In this document: positions 46,501 through 58,395 of the stretch, piece by piece
How the letters are laid out: every line of letters begins with the position of its first letter
How positions within the stretch are numbered: the first letter of the stretch is position 1
Assembly (NCBI GenBank): GCA_947095585.1
Contig: OX352765.1
Span: 75,003,976 to 75,067,975 of the forward strand
Source: Nephrocerus scutellatus
Taxonomy: Eukaryota; Arthropoda; Insecta; Diptera; Pipunculidae
Reading direction: 5' to 3'
DNA length: 64,000 nt
The notes under the pieces: model-generated
What the model was told of the DNA's origin: nothing
Seen by the model: only the letters and a program-made list of their open reading frames with translations
Database searches by the model: none
Translations under genes and position numbers: made by a program

Positions 46501-49252
46501 CATCACTAAACGGTACAACAATATGGTTGTATAATGGAGTAATTTACAACATTATCAGTAAAGTAAAGATCATCAATAAAATTGATTTGTGCGTTTTTTT
46601 CTCATTCAATAGTCTGCAAAAAAAACTAACAAATGATTAAATCATACACTCACACATAATTATAATAATACCAAAATAACAAACAATCAAACGAAAATTT
46701 TCTTTTTGTAATTCTAATTTTATTACTCGTATATGTATAACTTGTAAGACGCAACAAACTGGCGCTAAACAAAACGAAAACTTCTCTCTGTCTGTCCTGT
46801 CTCTCTAAATCTAATTTTCCTGCATATCAAGCGTAACCACAACCAGAACAACAATTAATCACATTTTTATCATTACATAAATGCATAGCAATTGATGAGT
46901 AATTACTTTCCTGAACACAAACACACACAACACTCTGTTCCTTATACCTCTTAACCCCATCAGAATAGCATTCATTCACAGCAATATTGTAATCTGTAAA
47001 CTTTCATAATTATGTATTACCATATATTACCGAATACGATGTATTATTGGAGGCCAGGAGCCAAAAATGATAATATGATGGACGATTATTATTCAACAAA
47101 ATGTTAAACGGATATTAATATAAATATATATATGTATACATAAGTATATCATATGTGATGATCAGTTATATATATATATATGTATTATAGGTATATTACA
47201 TACATGAAAATTATTATGAAAGAAAAAACAAATAAATGATATAAAGATATATTATGTTAATAATATTATAAGTAATGACTCTGATCACAAAACGAGTTAT
47301 CCCACCATGTGATTAAAAATTCAAATTAAAAAATAATAATAATAATAACTGTAACAAAACAAACAACAACAACAACAAAACAAAACATCTAAGTGATTTA
47401 GCCATGTAAGATATTCTCTTTTTATATTTAAACAAAAAAAAACATACAAATTATGATCAATGAATTAATATTCAATGGAAAATGAAACAAAAAAAAACAA
47501 ACAAAATAAAAAATACAAATAAAAATTAAATTATTTAAAAAATACACTTGATTTTTTGTTATTTATTGTTCTGAGATAATTAATTTTCAGTTTTTGATTT
47601 TCAGTTTTTCAAATGGGTTTTTCGGTTTGGTTTCGTTTCGTTTTTGTTGCCATTTACTCGATTTATGCTACTTGTAAAATGTCCTCACAGTCACCTAGCA
47701 AACGAAAGCCATACAACTTCAATTTACAAACGACAATTCATAAAAACAATTATCGGTGATTTTAATTCAATTGCACTGCTTTTACCGTTTCAGTGTTAAT
47801 TCCGAATTTCACTTTTGCAGATAGGTCTTAGAACATTTACTCAGAATAACTTTTTGGAAATGTTATCTAACCGAACCTGATATAGTTTTAATAACAATTT
47901 TTTTAAAGAATACCTTTTTAAATAGTTTACGGAACTCTTCATATAATGAAACTTAAAAAAATATTCAATCTTCGGAGTTTTTCAGTGTAGAAATACCAAA
48001 ACTTCTATTTAAAATTGAGTTGTTGCAACTTAAGCTTCTGTTATTGCCCGCAAAACGTAAAATTGTTTTAAAAGACACCGATTTTCGGAGTAAACTCTGA
48101 TTTTTTTTAAATTGAATAATAAGTTGAAAGAATACTACTTTAAAATTCAAAATTTGCCCAAATAAATTTTATTGTGAGAGTGTTTATGTATTGTTACCCC
48201 GCAGATGTTTAAAATCATTTCCTGCATTCAGAATAACGTTTCTGAAATATTGCAGTTTGTAAGATGTAATTGATTTTGTTGTTTAAAAAATATTTCGAAA
48301 GTCGAATAAAATTGTTCAGATATTTCTTCGATAAATTTAAATTTCTGTTTGTCAGGATAACAGTGAACAACTTTCTTGCTATTATGGCGACTGTAATGTA
48401 TTGAAATGGTACATATTTCTCTTTAATATTTAGTTGGGAATTTGATGCTTCTTCAGCAACAACACGATAAAAAAATCACAAAAATATTCCAACATCAAAA
48501 TCAATAATCTTTGCATAGGGTATATAAGTGTAATAAGTCGTCGAGGTTCTAAAAAACCCCATCATGTCGTTCCAGACTCTACAACTATACTGATAATCAA
48601 ATCAACACAACTGTTTAATAGATAACCTTAAGAAAGCTTTTATCAAACCTAAAACAAAAACAATTATAGAAAAAATAAAGTTCAATACATAACGAACGAG
48701 TAGATTTCTCTTCATTCACTGAATTCCTTTCGAATTACCAAAATAAAAACTTGCTTTCATATAAGGATATCATATTTAACATTAACATTTTTGTGCAATC
48801 ATTCAATAAAATAATAACAATATTACCTAACTTAAACCAGCAAACTGCATTACCATACACGTGCGTTGCATCACATGGAGTTCGTTTATTCTTCTCAACT
48901 CAACTCAACTAAATTTTTTTTTAGTTTTCTTTAATTTCTGTTTATATTTTTATTAAATATATAAATAATTAAGTTTGTGTTTATTTAAATATTTATTCAA
49001 ATCAATATTAGTTTTTATTTTTGATATCAAAATACATATTTGTTATAAAATACTAATACATTTAAAAATATTATGTATATAAAAAATTTAGATGTTTAGA
49101 AAATAAAATCAAACAAAATTTTGTTAAATTATTCATGATTGAGTTTGTAGGTGTTACAAAAACATTTTTATTGTAAAGTTTAAGATTTTTCGATAGATTT
49201 GATTTATATAGATTTGACATGAATTATCTTCTCGCTCTTCGTAGTTTATGTT
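43576..49252. other. Very AT-rich stretch without recognisable gene or transposon coding sequence
   Basis: Dominated by A-rich + strand sequence, AACAA-type runs, TA-rich and TACATA-type tracts (for example near 45476-45495 and 47120-47180) and many AATAAA motifs. No conserved domain is seen on either strand. It might contain long alternative 3' UTR sequence, but that is speculation. Confidence 0.45.
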
Positions 49253-49260
49253 ACCCGCGT
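49253..49260. repeat. Left 8-bp target-site duplication of the hAT-type element
   Basis: ACCCGCGT, identical to 49883-49890 on the other side of the element. Confidence 0.88.
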
Positions 49261-49882
49261 TAGAGTTGGGTCGTTCCGGACCTATATAGTTCCTGGAACT
49301 ATGTCCTCTGTCGGAAACGTTTCCTATCTTTCCGAAAACTGAACCATAGCATATCCATATAGTTCCGAGTGCACAGAACGTATCAACGTCGTAAACGAAT
49401 GAAACGAAAGAAAAGAAACATATGTCTTTCTTTTTTTGGACGGAAACTACACATGAACATGGTGAAATAAACGCTATAATCGAATCGAAGCTAATTGTGG
49501 CACTGTAGCAATAGAACGAGTAGAAATTTAAAACTCATGCAAACTCTATACATCGAGCACAATGGGTTCCTGTAGAAGTAGCAGAAGTAATAGTTGGTTA
49601 TATTTTAACTCGTACTAGAGCTACTGCTACACATTGTGTTAAAGAGAAAAAAAGAAAACATGATGTCTATTCACGAACTAAATATACCGTAATCGTTCTT
49701 GCATATGGTATGTTCATAGATACTGCTCAACCATCAACCTATCCCTATCAAAACTTTCTTTCCACGTAAAAATGTCTATGGATCTATATAGTTCCGCGGA
49801 CATGTTTCCGGGAACTAGTTCCTTTCAAAAAAAGAAACGTTCCGTGTTCGTTCCACCATTGGAACTGTTTCGCGCAACTCTA
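49261..49882. mobile_element. Non-autonomous hAT-type element (MITE)
   Basis: 622 bp bounded by the 8-bp direct repeat ACCCGCGT at 49253-49260 and 49883-49890. Its own ends are inverted: TAGAGTTG at the left, CAACTCTA at the right. An 8-bp duplication and ends beginning YARRG (TAGAG) are hallmarks of the hAT superfamily. Inside, ATATAGTTCC occurs three times (49284, 49357 and 49786), with the related palindromes gttcctggaac and ggaactagttcc near the ends, suggesting subterminal transposase sites. No transposase ORF is present. Confidence 0.88.
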
Positions 49883-49890
49883 ACCCGCGT
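49883..49890. repeat. Right 8-bp target-site duplication of the hAT-type element
   Basis: ACCCGCGT, identical to 49253-49260. Confidence 0.88.
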
Positions 49891-49925
49891 TCCATTGGAC
49901 TTAATTAACTAAATTAGACGCTGTG

Positions 49926-50046
49926 TCTGAAGTAACAAAAGTGAAGAGACTGTTCGATTGTCAACTCTTCACTTCATTTAAAAATTGGGCAAAATTGGAC
50001 AACTGAAGTAATTGAAGAGCTGTTCTGCTCGTGCAGTTACTTCAGA
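49926..50046. repeat. Nested inverted repeats
   Basis: TCTGAAGTAAC (49926-49936) pairs with GTTACTTCAGA (50036-50046). Inside, AAGTGAAGAG (49939-49948) pairs with CTCTTCACTT (49965-49974). Confidence 0.7.
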
Positions 50047-52055
50047 TTAGTAACATTGACATTTATATGTAGGAAGAATACCAATCGAGTCTCTCAGTCT
50101 ATAGCTCAATTTAAGTGAAGAGTCGCACAATTAACTAAAAAGAATAGTTATACTCTACAGGCCCATCGAACGCGGCTGTTATGTGTCAACATGAAGTTTT
50201 CTTCTGTTTTGTTCTATTTCTTGATAAATATTTTTATATAAATAACTAATAATTGATAGGTAGTGGTTACTTTTTTAAATAATTGATAATACGTAATAAT
50301 AAACGTCAGTCATATTGACGGAGTAAAAGATCAATCCCATAAGGAATTATTAAACACGATTCAGCAATGCAATGCAATGCAATTTGATGTATTTTTGTTT
50401 TCCGCGTACAGGAACAGGTATATTTTTCATTACATTTAAGGTAATGATAGTTTACTTTAAAAGTTAATTTACAAAACCGTATTTTTTCGCTGATGGAACT
50501 CTGACATCTCTTTCTTCGAACGACAACATTCCACATCTACACTTGAAAAAAATACTAACAAACAAATCATTAAATGACTAAAAAAAGAAAATGAAATAAA
50601 TGAAGAACAAATCTTTGCCGATACAATGTATTTTTGATGTTGTTGTAAAATATGTCATTTTTAAATTGGTTTTAATTTTTATTCATTAATAAAATTTTAT
50701 TGATTAATAAAAATACACACACATACATACACAAACGCAGGTAATTTTATGTAAATTTTTCAAATAAATGCACAAAAGAACAAACAAACAACAACAAAAT
50801 ATCCAACTTTATAAATATTTATTAAAAAAAAAATGAATGCAAAAGGTTAAAAAAAGAAAAGCAACATATTTATGAACAAAACAAAAAAAAAATACAAAAA
50901 TATAAGTGTCTATGAGGAAATACACACAAGAGTTAGTACATATATAGTATTTATATACATATATTACGTAGTATTGCATACATACATGCAAAATGATGAA
51001 TTATTACCTACCGTTTTTTCTATATAAAAGTTTATTTAAACAAAAGTAACAAAAAGAAAATCAATTTATGCGTTTCATACTCGTATAATTGTTATATAAG
51101 ATATGTGTGTATATAGCTTTCGATGGATGATAAATAAATAACAGTGCATACATACAACAATACATTTTTCTACAATTATGAGAAACAATAAAATTAGTGC
51201 GCCAGGATAACAGTATGTATGTATTAAATGCGTTAAAAAAAAACTAAAAACTAATACTCCTCAGATGTATTACTATACAATAGGAAATAAGTTGCACCAA
51301 AGTTTTAAAAAAACGCGCATGATGAGGGATTTTTTTATACCAATACATATTGCTAATAAGAGAGAAGGGAAAAATAATAATCAAGAGTGTTTTATACTGG
51401 AATGATAGCAAGCTTGGGTGGTCAGGATCACCGGGTCCCAAAAAAGAAGAACAATTTACCCATCTTACTCAATGCACGTATCAGTGTTGGTTCTGGCTTC
51501 TGTCAAATTCACGTAGAATTTTCAATGACGATATTACACACCCAAAAAAAAAACAGGCAGAAATAATTAAAACCTACAACGAAAAAAGATTGATTTTACT
51601 CGTGTATTCAAAAGTTCATGTGTGATTAAATACTATATCATACACTAAAAGACTAAAACAGTCATGAATGTGCAGAACATATGATGTAAAATCTTCACCT
51701 TTTTTTTACTGTAAAGCTTGATGTTGCCAAATAACACACCATATGCTTTGTCTACAAAATTCTGAACGAATAATGATTTCAGTATGAGCTAGAGGCACGC
51801 AATTACTGACAACTTAGATAAAAATACGCACGTTACGGTAGCATTTCCGTTATTAACAAAGCATTCATCAAAATTACGGACAATTTTCCAAAAAAAAAAC
51901 CGTCTGAAGAAATGACAATTACCAAAAATAGTGTTTGAAATTAGAGCACGTTATTTCACAGTAAAGATTATACCATTAAAAAAATCCGATAAATGGCAGA
52001 ATTGATATTGTCTGTATTTCCGTCATGTGGTATTAAACATACATGATCCTTGACC

Positions 52056-52181
52056 GCTGAGCTAAGTGACATTTAATTCTTTGTCAGCGATTTCTTAAAT
52101 TAGTCAGCAGTTACATACGCTGAGCTAAGTGACATTTAATTTTTTGTCAGCGATTGCTTAGATTAGTCAGCTGTTACATAC
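52056..52181. repeat. 63-bp tandem duplication
   Basis: Units start gctgagctaagtgacattta at 52056 and 52119 and continue tttgtcagcgatt-ctta and tagtcagc-gttacatac with few differences. Confidence 0.85.
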
Positions 52182-52686
52182 ACAGTTTTGAGTAATGTAT
52201 GCACTCACTTGCGAGTAATGAACTTCGTTTAATTTCTAATCAAATCCTCTCGGAAATTATTTCAACGATCGACTTTTCAGTATCTTAACTTAATGGTAAT
52301 TATCCATAGGTTAACCATGTTTTTACTTCAAAACAAGTAAATCCAAATAAGCCATCTCAAAAACAAAACAATCTAAAACAAGTAAGGTCCCATTCTTTCT
52401 AAAATTCTTTTTGGTTTTGGGTAGAGTAAAGTTGCTTTCGTGTTGAACAGCTGATACAATAACAACTACATCATATTTAAGAAATTCGTTAAGAAAAACT
52501 GGAGCGGATCAAAATTCATAAGTGACTGACTGAACTGAACAGAAAAAGAAAAATAAAATTGGAGCATTTACATTTTTTTTATGATCTTTATTGCATTTTC
52601 ATTGAGACTTTGTGCATTACATTTGAATATGAAATGGTTTTACAATTTGTCATAAATTTTCATACTCAACGAATGAACAATCACAA

Positions 52687-52704
52687 CTCTCTCTCTCTCT
52701 CTCT
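52687..52704. repeat. (CT)9 microsatellite
   Basis: Nine perfect CT dinucleotides. Confidence 0.95.
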
Positions 52705-53863
52705 TTACAAAAAGTGCGATATTCGTTAATGTTGCCTTTTTCTATAAAAATAATGTTTCAAAAATTATATTGTTGTATTGTATTGTTGTTGTTGAAAAAA
52801 CAATAAACAAATTCCCTGAACGCGTCATCGTCCATATCAAATTAAACAAATCGTCTCAACCAAATAAAAAATGGGGGGAGCCCTTAAGAATAAGAGAAGA
52901 ATTTTTAAAAGAACAAGCAAAACAAATATATAAATTAAAAACACAAACAAAAATTACACTGAAATTAAGCAAAACTTTTCCAAGTATTTAATTTACTGTT
53001 TTTAGCAAAGCTTAAGCTGACAAAAAATAAATCAGAAAAATTAGCGGTAAAAAATATAGTTAAAAAGGAACACTAAAGTAAATATATAACATAAAAGGAA
53101 ACAAAACAAAGTCAATTCTCCGTCATCGTAAAATACCAAATACAATAACCAAACAAAAATTAAATTCAACATTTAAATTTTTCTCAGTGTTATATTATAT
53201 CTGTGTCAGTAGCGCCGCACGCTTGAAGAAAACAATAACGAATAGCATCTTATTTAAACAAACAAACATTTTTAGAATATATTTATATACATATATAATA
53301 TATACGATAGATATAGTGGTATATAACAATTTTTTAAATGAAACGCTAGAGAAAGCCATTTACAAGAGTAACGGAAACGCAAAAACACTTGGTAGTGATG
53401 TTTTTCAATTAGGAATTAGAAAGGTAATGTTACAAAAATAAAATTTTTTCATACTACACATCTCGCCATCTCATCAGCAGTAAAATATTTTTCATTACCG
53501 CATTATAAACTTAGAAAACAAAATCAAACAAACAAAAAAACAACAAATTTTGTAAAATACTAAAAAGGGAAGCAAAGAACTGTACTGTGACATGAATAAA
53601 ATTTTAAATTGATAAGAGATAAAAATGAGAAACCAATTTCCAAACAAAACAAAAATAGTTATAAATATTATACACAAAGAAATAAAACATAATTCCATTT
53701 TTATTCTTTTAAATAGAAGCAACAAGTACAACTCTTAAGATCCATTATTTCAAATAAAACAAACAACAAAACCGTAACAAACATTTTGTACATCATACAC
53801 ACAAACAAAATAGCAGTTAAGTCATTTGAGTTTTACAAGTGGCCATGTCTCGTTCAGGAATAA

Positions 53864-54346
53864 AAAAAGCAACCCATAAAAACATTACATAAACATTTTC
53901 ATGTAAATTCTCTACTAACCAAGTGACAGATTGTTGTGACAAATTTTGTTCAATACGTAGGTTGCCGTCGACACCAAACGACATTTCCACTATAAAAGCT
54001 GAAAAATGAAACACATGCGAAGCAAAAGAAAGAATTCAAAATATGCCCCCAAAGTTATACTGAATTCCACTAACACCAACAAATAGTATGAAGGGCAAGC
54101 AGCGCTGCTCACAGCGCTGCACACAGCGCACACAGTCGTTATAGTATGGTTTAGTTTTTAAAAATTTGTATGAGAGCCACCCGACCTCAGTGCCCTACCA
54201 AATTTGAATAAAAAGTGTTGTCTGGAACTATATATACACGTGTGCAAAGTTTCAATAAAATCGGGCTGAGGGAAGTGGGTTAAAAATTGATCGCAAGATT
54301 CAACCAGAGAGAGACAACCATGCCGACGCGAAGTAATTATAGAGAA
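53864..54346 (+). repeat. Satellite-bearing dispersed element, copy G
   Basis: Head (aaaagcaacccataaaaaca, then tcatgtaaattctctactaa), a non-satellite middle containing gcagcgctgctcacagcgct (about 54099-54118), then half a satellite unit (aatttgtatgagagccaccc). The tail follows: gtgcaaagtttcaataaaat, gggaagtgggttaaaaattg, atcgcaagattcaacc and gacgcgaagtaattatagag ending near 54346. Confidence 0.85.
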
Positions 54347-54479
54347 GTCCAAAGACAACAGCTCCAGTTTCCATCTTCGCTACATCTGTAAACCAGACAA
54401 GAACTGTAGTGTCAATTTAAAAACAGACCCGAATCGGCAATATCATATTTTGTGTTTATAACAAATTTTTTCGGTTTTT

Positions 54480-54530
54480 ATGTTTTTAGTTTCTGTAGGT
54501 ATCACCCATACCTACAGAAACTAAAAACAT
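54480..54530. repeat. Perfect 23-bp hairpin
   Basis: Left arm 54480-54502 and right arm 54508-54530 are exact reverse complements, separated by the five-base loop CACCC. The inner part is tttctgtaggtat/atacctacagaaa. No pairing continues outside the arms. Confidence 0.95.
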
Positions 54531-54954
54531 TTTTTTTTGTTTTTATTCTTACAAAAATAATTTTATGATATTACTACGTTCTGTTGCATATGGATCAGAA
54601 ACTTAACGAAATTATTGTTTCTTTTCAATTTGCACAAACAATAACAGAAACCATTACCATGGGTAAGCTGTCAAAGTCACAAGGTTTTCGTGGTGAACGA
54701 TGTTCAAATGGAACGCCAAACCGAAACCTAATTTGACATTTGTAGTTCACAGAAATTGCTGAGAAATTAGTTGGCTTGCGCTCTATTTCTCGTTTGCCGA
54801 CCGGGAACAAAGTAACAGTATCTGTTACAAGACTTTGCAACACAAAAGCAAACCAAACATAGTTTTTGAATGGAACGTCAAATTAAACCACAAGAGAGTA
54901 ATCTTAACACTACTCAGCAATTGGAAAGACTCTGCTGGTTTTAGGCACATTATG

Positions 54955-55255
54955 TGGGCGCCGTGGCTCAGTGGATGAGCATGGGCTACTGAGCAGGGGG
55001 TTCGTGGTTTGAGTCCCAGTAACACCAAAAGTATTTTTCACGGTGAACCACCTCTCGCGAATGGGTGACAAACGTTCCGAGAGTAATAACTTGTCACGGA
55101 AAACTTCTCAATTCGTCCTTCGGATCCATCCTTAAATTGTAGGTCCCTTCCATTTGAGTCCAAAAAAAATACATGCGCAACACAAATGGTCGCGAGAAGA
55201 TTGGCCTTGGACCGCAATGGTCTGTCGCGCCGAATATTATTATTATTATAATACG
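54955..55255 (+). mobile_element. tRNA-derived SINE
   Basis: The 5' end mimics a tRNA gene. It has a perfect pol III A box TGGCTCAGTGG (54964-54974) and a near-consensus B box GGTTTGAGTCC (55006-55016), 31 bp apart. A non-tRNA body follows (gcgaatgggtgacaaacgtt, agtaataacttgtcacgg, gtaggtcccttccatttg, tggtcgcgagaagattggcc) and it ends in (ATT)n at about 55237-55250. The acceptor stem does not pair, so it is not a working tRNA gene. A second copy fragment is at 18896. Confidence 0.82.
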
Positions 55256-57299
55256 GTCATTAATTATGCCATTACTTTATTTTAATGACATTAACAGTGA
55301 TCGTGTAAGTCGGAGTAATTGATAATGATGTTTGAGAAATGGATCTGAATCTAGATTTTCGGATTTTGATCATCATACCCTTTTTCTAGTTCTAATAATA
55401 TTATTATTAACCGTGTAATGTGTCTGTTTGCCTTAATATATGAATGTACTAACTGAAGTAATATGCTAATCTGAGATGATGAACGACTGAAACTTAACGA
55501 AAAGTTTAAAGGGTGCATTATGATGGACATTTCCAGCGTATCCGAAATCCGAAATGTGTTTCATCATTTATTTTATTTTACTTTGAGATTAACATTACAA
55601 TTCAATATCCCATCCGATTTATTGAGATTAGTTGAAATTTGTTGCGCTGACAGGGCAGGGCAAATTTAATAACAAAATAAAACGTCTAACGATACCTGAC
55701 AGTATTTGAAGCCAATGTTACTAATATAGTAACATTATTAAGATGGTTTGAAATGCGCTCTTACATTAAACGTTAATTTCAAATTATATGTTAGGTTTTT
55801 AGTATTATTTGTTAAAAATCTTTATATATAATACAAAACTATAATCTATCCGCTTTCTTTTTCTTTTCTCTCCACCAAACATTGTGACAATTGCTCATAA
55901 AAGGGATTTTTAAGGAATGTGAAAAGCCTGATCTAGACATGGTCTTTATGAGATAAATGGAAAATATAGTTTGAGATGCAACACTGTCAAAATATATGTG
56001 AATATAAAAAGTGCAAACACAAAGAATAGCTTGACTGCTTGACCAAAAAATTGTCTTAAAAAACAAAAAACATCTTTGCAGTTACAGTAAATTGATAAGA
56101 AAAATATATAATAAATTTACCAAAATATAAAGAAATCGAATATTTAAGTTAACTTGTACTAAAAGTAATTTATGTTTTTTATAATTCAATCCGTAGTAAG
56201 TGTTTAGCTGTCAATTTATAAATAAAACATATCTGCAGCATAAATATTTAACATAGCAATCTTTATAATCCTTTTGTTGCTCACTTTTTTTCTACATAAC
56301 AAAGAGATTGGGGTTTTGTTAACTTTTAAGAGAAAATGGTTTCTAAACAACAAAAAAAAAACCATGAAAACAAGCAGAAAATTTTTTAACATTTACGAAA
56401 ACGAAAAAAATTTATTACAAAGACTATAACAATACACTTACTTATACGAGTATAAACATTAGTAGGCTAACAAATTAATAATTTACTGTCTACTGTCTAA
56501 CTGTCAAAAAATAAACCAAAGCAAAACAGAAAGCAAATATAATTTGTATACCTAATCTTTGACAAAACAAAAAGGAGCAAATACTAACTGTAACAAATAA
56601 TAATTGTGATGTAATTTTTATTGGACCTCTCTATCTCATGTTTATATAATCAACAATAATTATATAAAAATAAAGCGAATAAAACCAAAAAAAAACCTAA
56701 AAGGAAAAAATGCACGTGCTCCTTTGCATTATTGTGAATGCAATTATCTACATATACAAAGAAACAAAACAAACGAAATAACGTACTCAATGTACATACA
56801 TATTATATTGTATTAGATATTACGAGATTATTACTAAATACAAAAGAAAACTAGTGGTAATAATACATAAAATTTAAAACAATGAGTCGCGACGTTTAAA
56901 AGGCGTGACATTATGATTTCAAAAGCATTCATATTCGAGCAAACATACCACAGAAGAAGCCACACAAAAACCTAAAGACCGCACAAAGTGCAGATACCAT
57001 CGGCGGCGCTTGCTTTTTCTGTAAAAGAAAACTTAATAATAGAGTAATAATTAACTTTGTGTGGTGAAATTTTTACGTCAAATGAAATAAGAAAGAGAAG
57101 AGCTGTGTTGGAATAAAAGCAAAAAATTATTAAATCACTAACACAAAATTGTACATAAGAGCGAAAAAAGTTACAACGCAAATTTATATACATATATATA
57201 AAAAATATATCTTAAAAAAATAAAATCAATTATATTAATAAATGGTGTTTTTTTTACTTACACATTTTGGTGGTTATGGATACTCAGCTTTAAAAGAAA
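55256..57299. other. AT-rich intergenic stretch without recognisable gene
   Basis: No recognised domain or RNA. The minus-strand frames at 55839-56066 and 56972-57193 look like chance frames. Confidence 0.45.
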
Positions 57300-57735
57300 A
57301 TCCGATCGATCGATATTAGTGCCAATGCTAAGGTTTTCATGGTCGCTGATTCGATTGGTCATCGTAAGACAGCTCTAGTTGAATGGGATGGTTAACGGGG
57401 GGGAGGGGGGTGACTGATATTAGTGTCGATGCTATGGTTTTCGGGGTCGCTAAGTTGAATGGTGATGGTAAGACAGCTCTAGGTGAATAGGATCGATAAC
57501 GGGATTGGGGGGGTGACCGATGTTAGTGTCGATTCTATGGTTTTCGGGGTCGCTGAGTTGAATGGTGATGGTAAGACAGCTCTAGGGGGATGGGGTCGAT
57601 ACCTGAAGAGATGATCTATATTAGTGTCCATTTAATAGTTCTCGGGGCCACTAAGATTAATAGTGTTGGTAGGATACTCCTATGGGTGAGTTGTCTCCCC
57701 GGTGGAAGGGGGGGTGACCGATATTAGTGTCGATC
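57300..57735. repeat. Minisatellite of about 103 bp, five units
   Basis: Units begin (t/g)attagtgtcgatg-like at 57314, 57418, 57521, 57619 and 57722 and share gctatggttttcggggtcgc, tgaatggtgatggtaagaca and gctctag phrases. G-rich runs (ggggggaggggggtg) sit near unit junctions. The second and third units are the most similar. The fourth is diverged and the fifth partial. Confidence 0.9.
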
Positions 57736-57892
57736 AAATTGGAAAAGATAGATTAGTGGCCGCGTTTTATGGTTATATTAAATTGACATCAATTTTTGAA
57801 ATCTTTGCAGAACTAATAAATTCTACTTATCCGGCTGTTTTTCAAAACTATCACATTTTGTACCGGTTGCGAAAAGGGGCCATTCATGCTAC

Positions 57893-58395
57893 TAAAAAAA
57901 CAACCCATAAAAATTAAAAGTTTTCTTGTAAATTCTCTAATCGGGGATACACACACACACACACTGCGTGCTCGTTTTGTGGCAAAATCATCCACCAAAT
58001 GCCGCAGCGGCAGCGAACAGCGCTGCTCACAAAGCACAGAGCTCAGATTTGCCGTGATCTGATATTAAAAAATTGTATATTGGGGTCCCCAAGGGGCCGA
58101 TCGCTCCAAATTTTTACAATAAGTGTTTTCCATCGAAGACACACATGTGTACAAAATTTATAGAAAATCGGGTAAATTTTGTAAAATATTTGTATGGGAG
58201 CCCCCTGAACCCGAGGTCCGAGGGGCCTCAAATTTTAATAGATGTATTAATAGTATTGTCACCGAAAATATACATGTGTGCAAAATTTCAATAAAATCGG
58301 GCCATGGGAAGTGGGCTAAAAATTTATCAGAAAATCTGACCAGCCAGCCAGCTAGCCAGGTGCACGCGAAGTTAATATAGAGAATTTAAAAATGG
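57893..58395 (+). repeat. Satellite-bearing dispersed element, copy H (complete)
   Basis: Head aaacaacccataaaaattaa, tcttgtaaattctctaatcg; a CA microsatellite; a non-satellite middle with agcgctgctcacaaagcac (about 58018-58037, also in copy G); one to two satellite units (tgttttccatcgaagacaca; tgtatgggagccccctgaac). Tail: tgtgcaaaatttcaataaaa, gggaagtgggctaaaaattt, a cagccagccagctagccagg stretch, then gcgaagttaatatagagaat ending near 58388. The short frames at 58073-58294 and 58123-58380 are the repeat, not genes. Confidence 0.88.

Larger units (their letters stand above)
50047..53863. other. AT-rich intergenic stretch without recognisable gene
   Basis: Short frames such as 51350-51625, 52770-52991 and 53187-53441 have no recognised domain. 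The stretch includes a 63-bp tandem pair and a (CT)9 run. Confidence 0.45.

Noticed and set aside
54957..55027. tRNA gene
   Set aside because: A and B boxes are present but the acceptor stem cannot pair and a SINE body follows.
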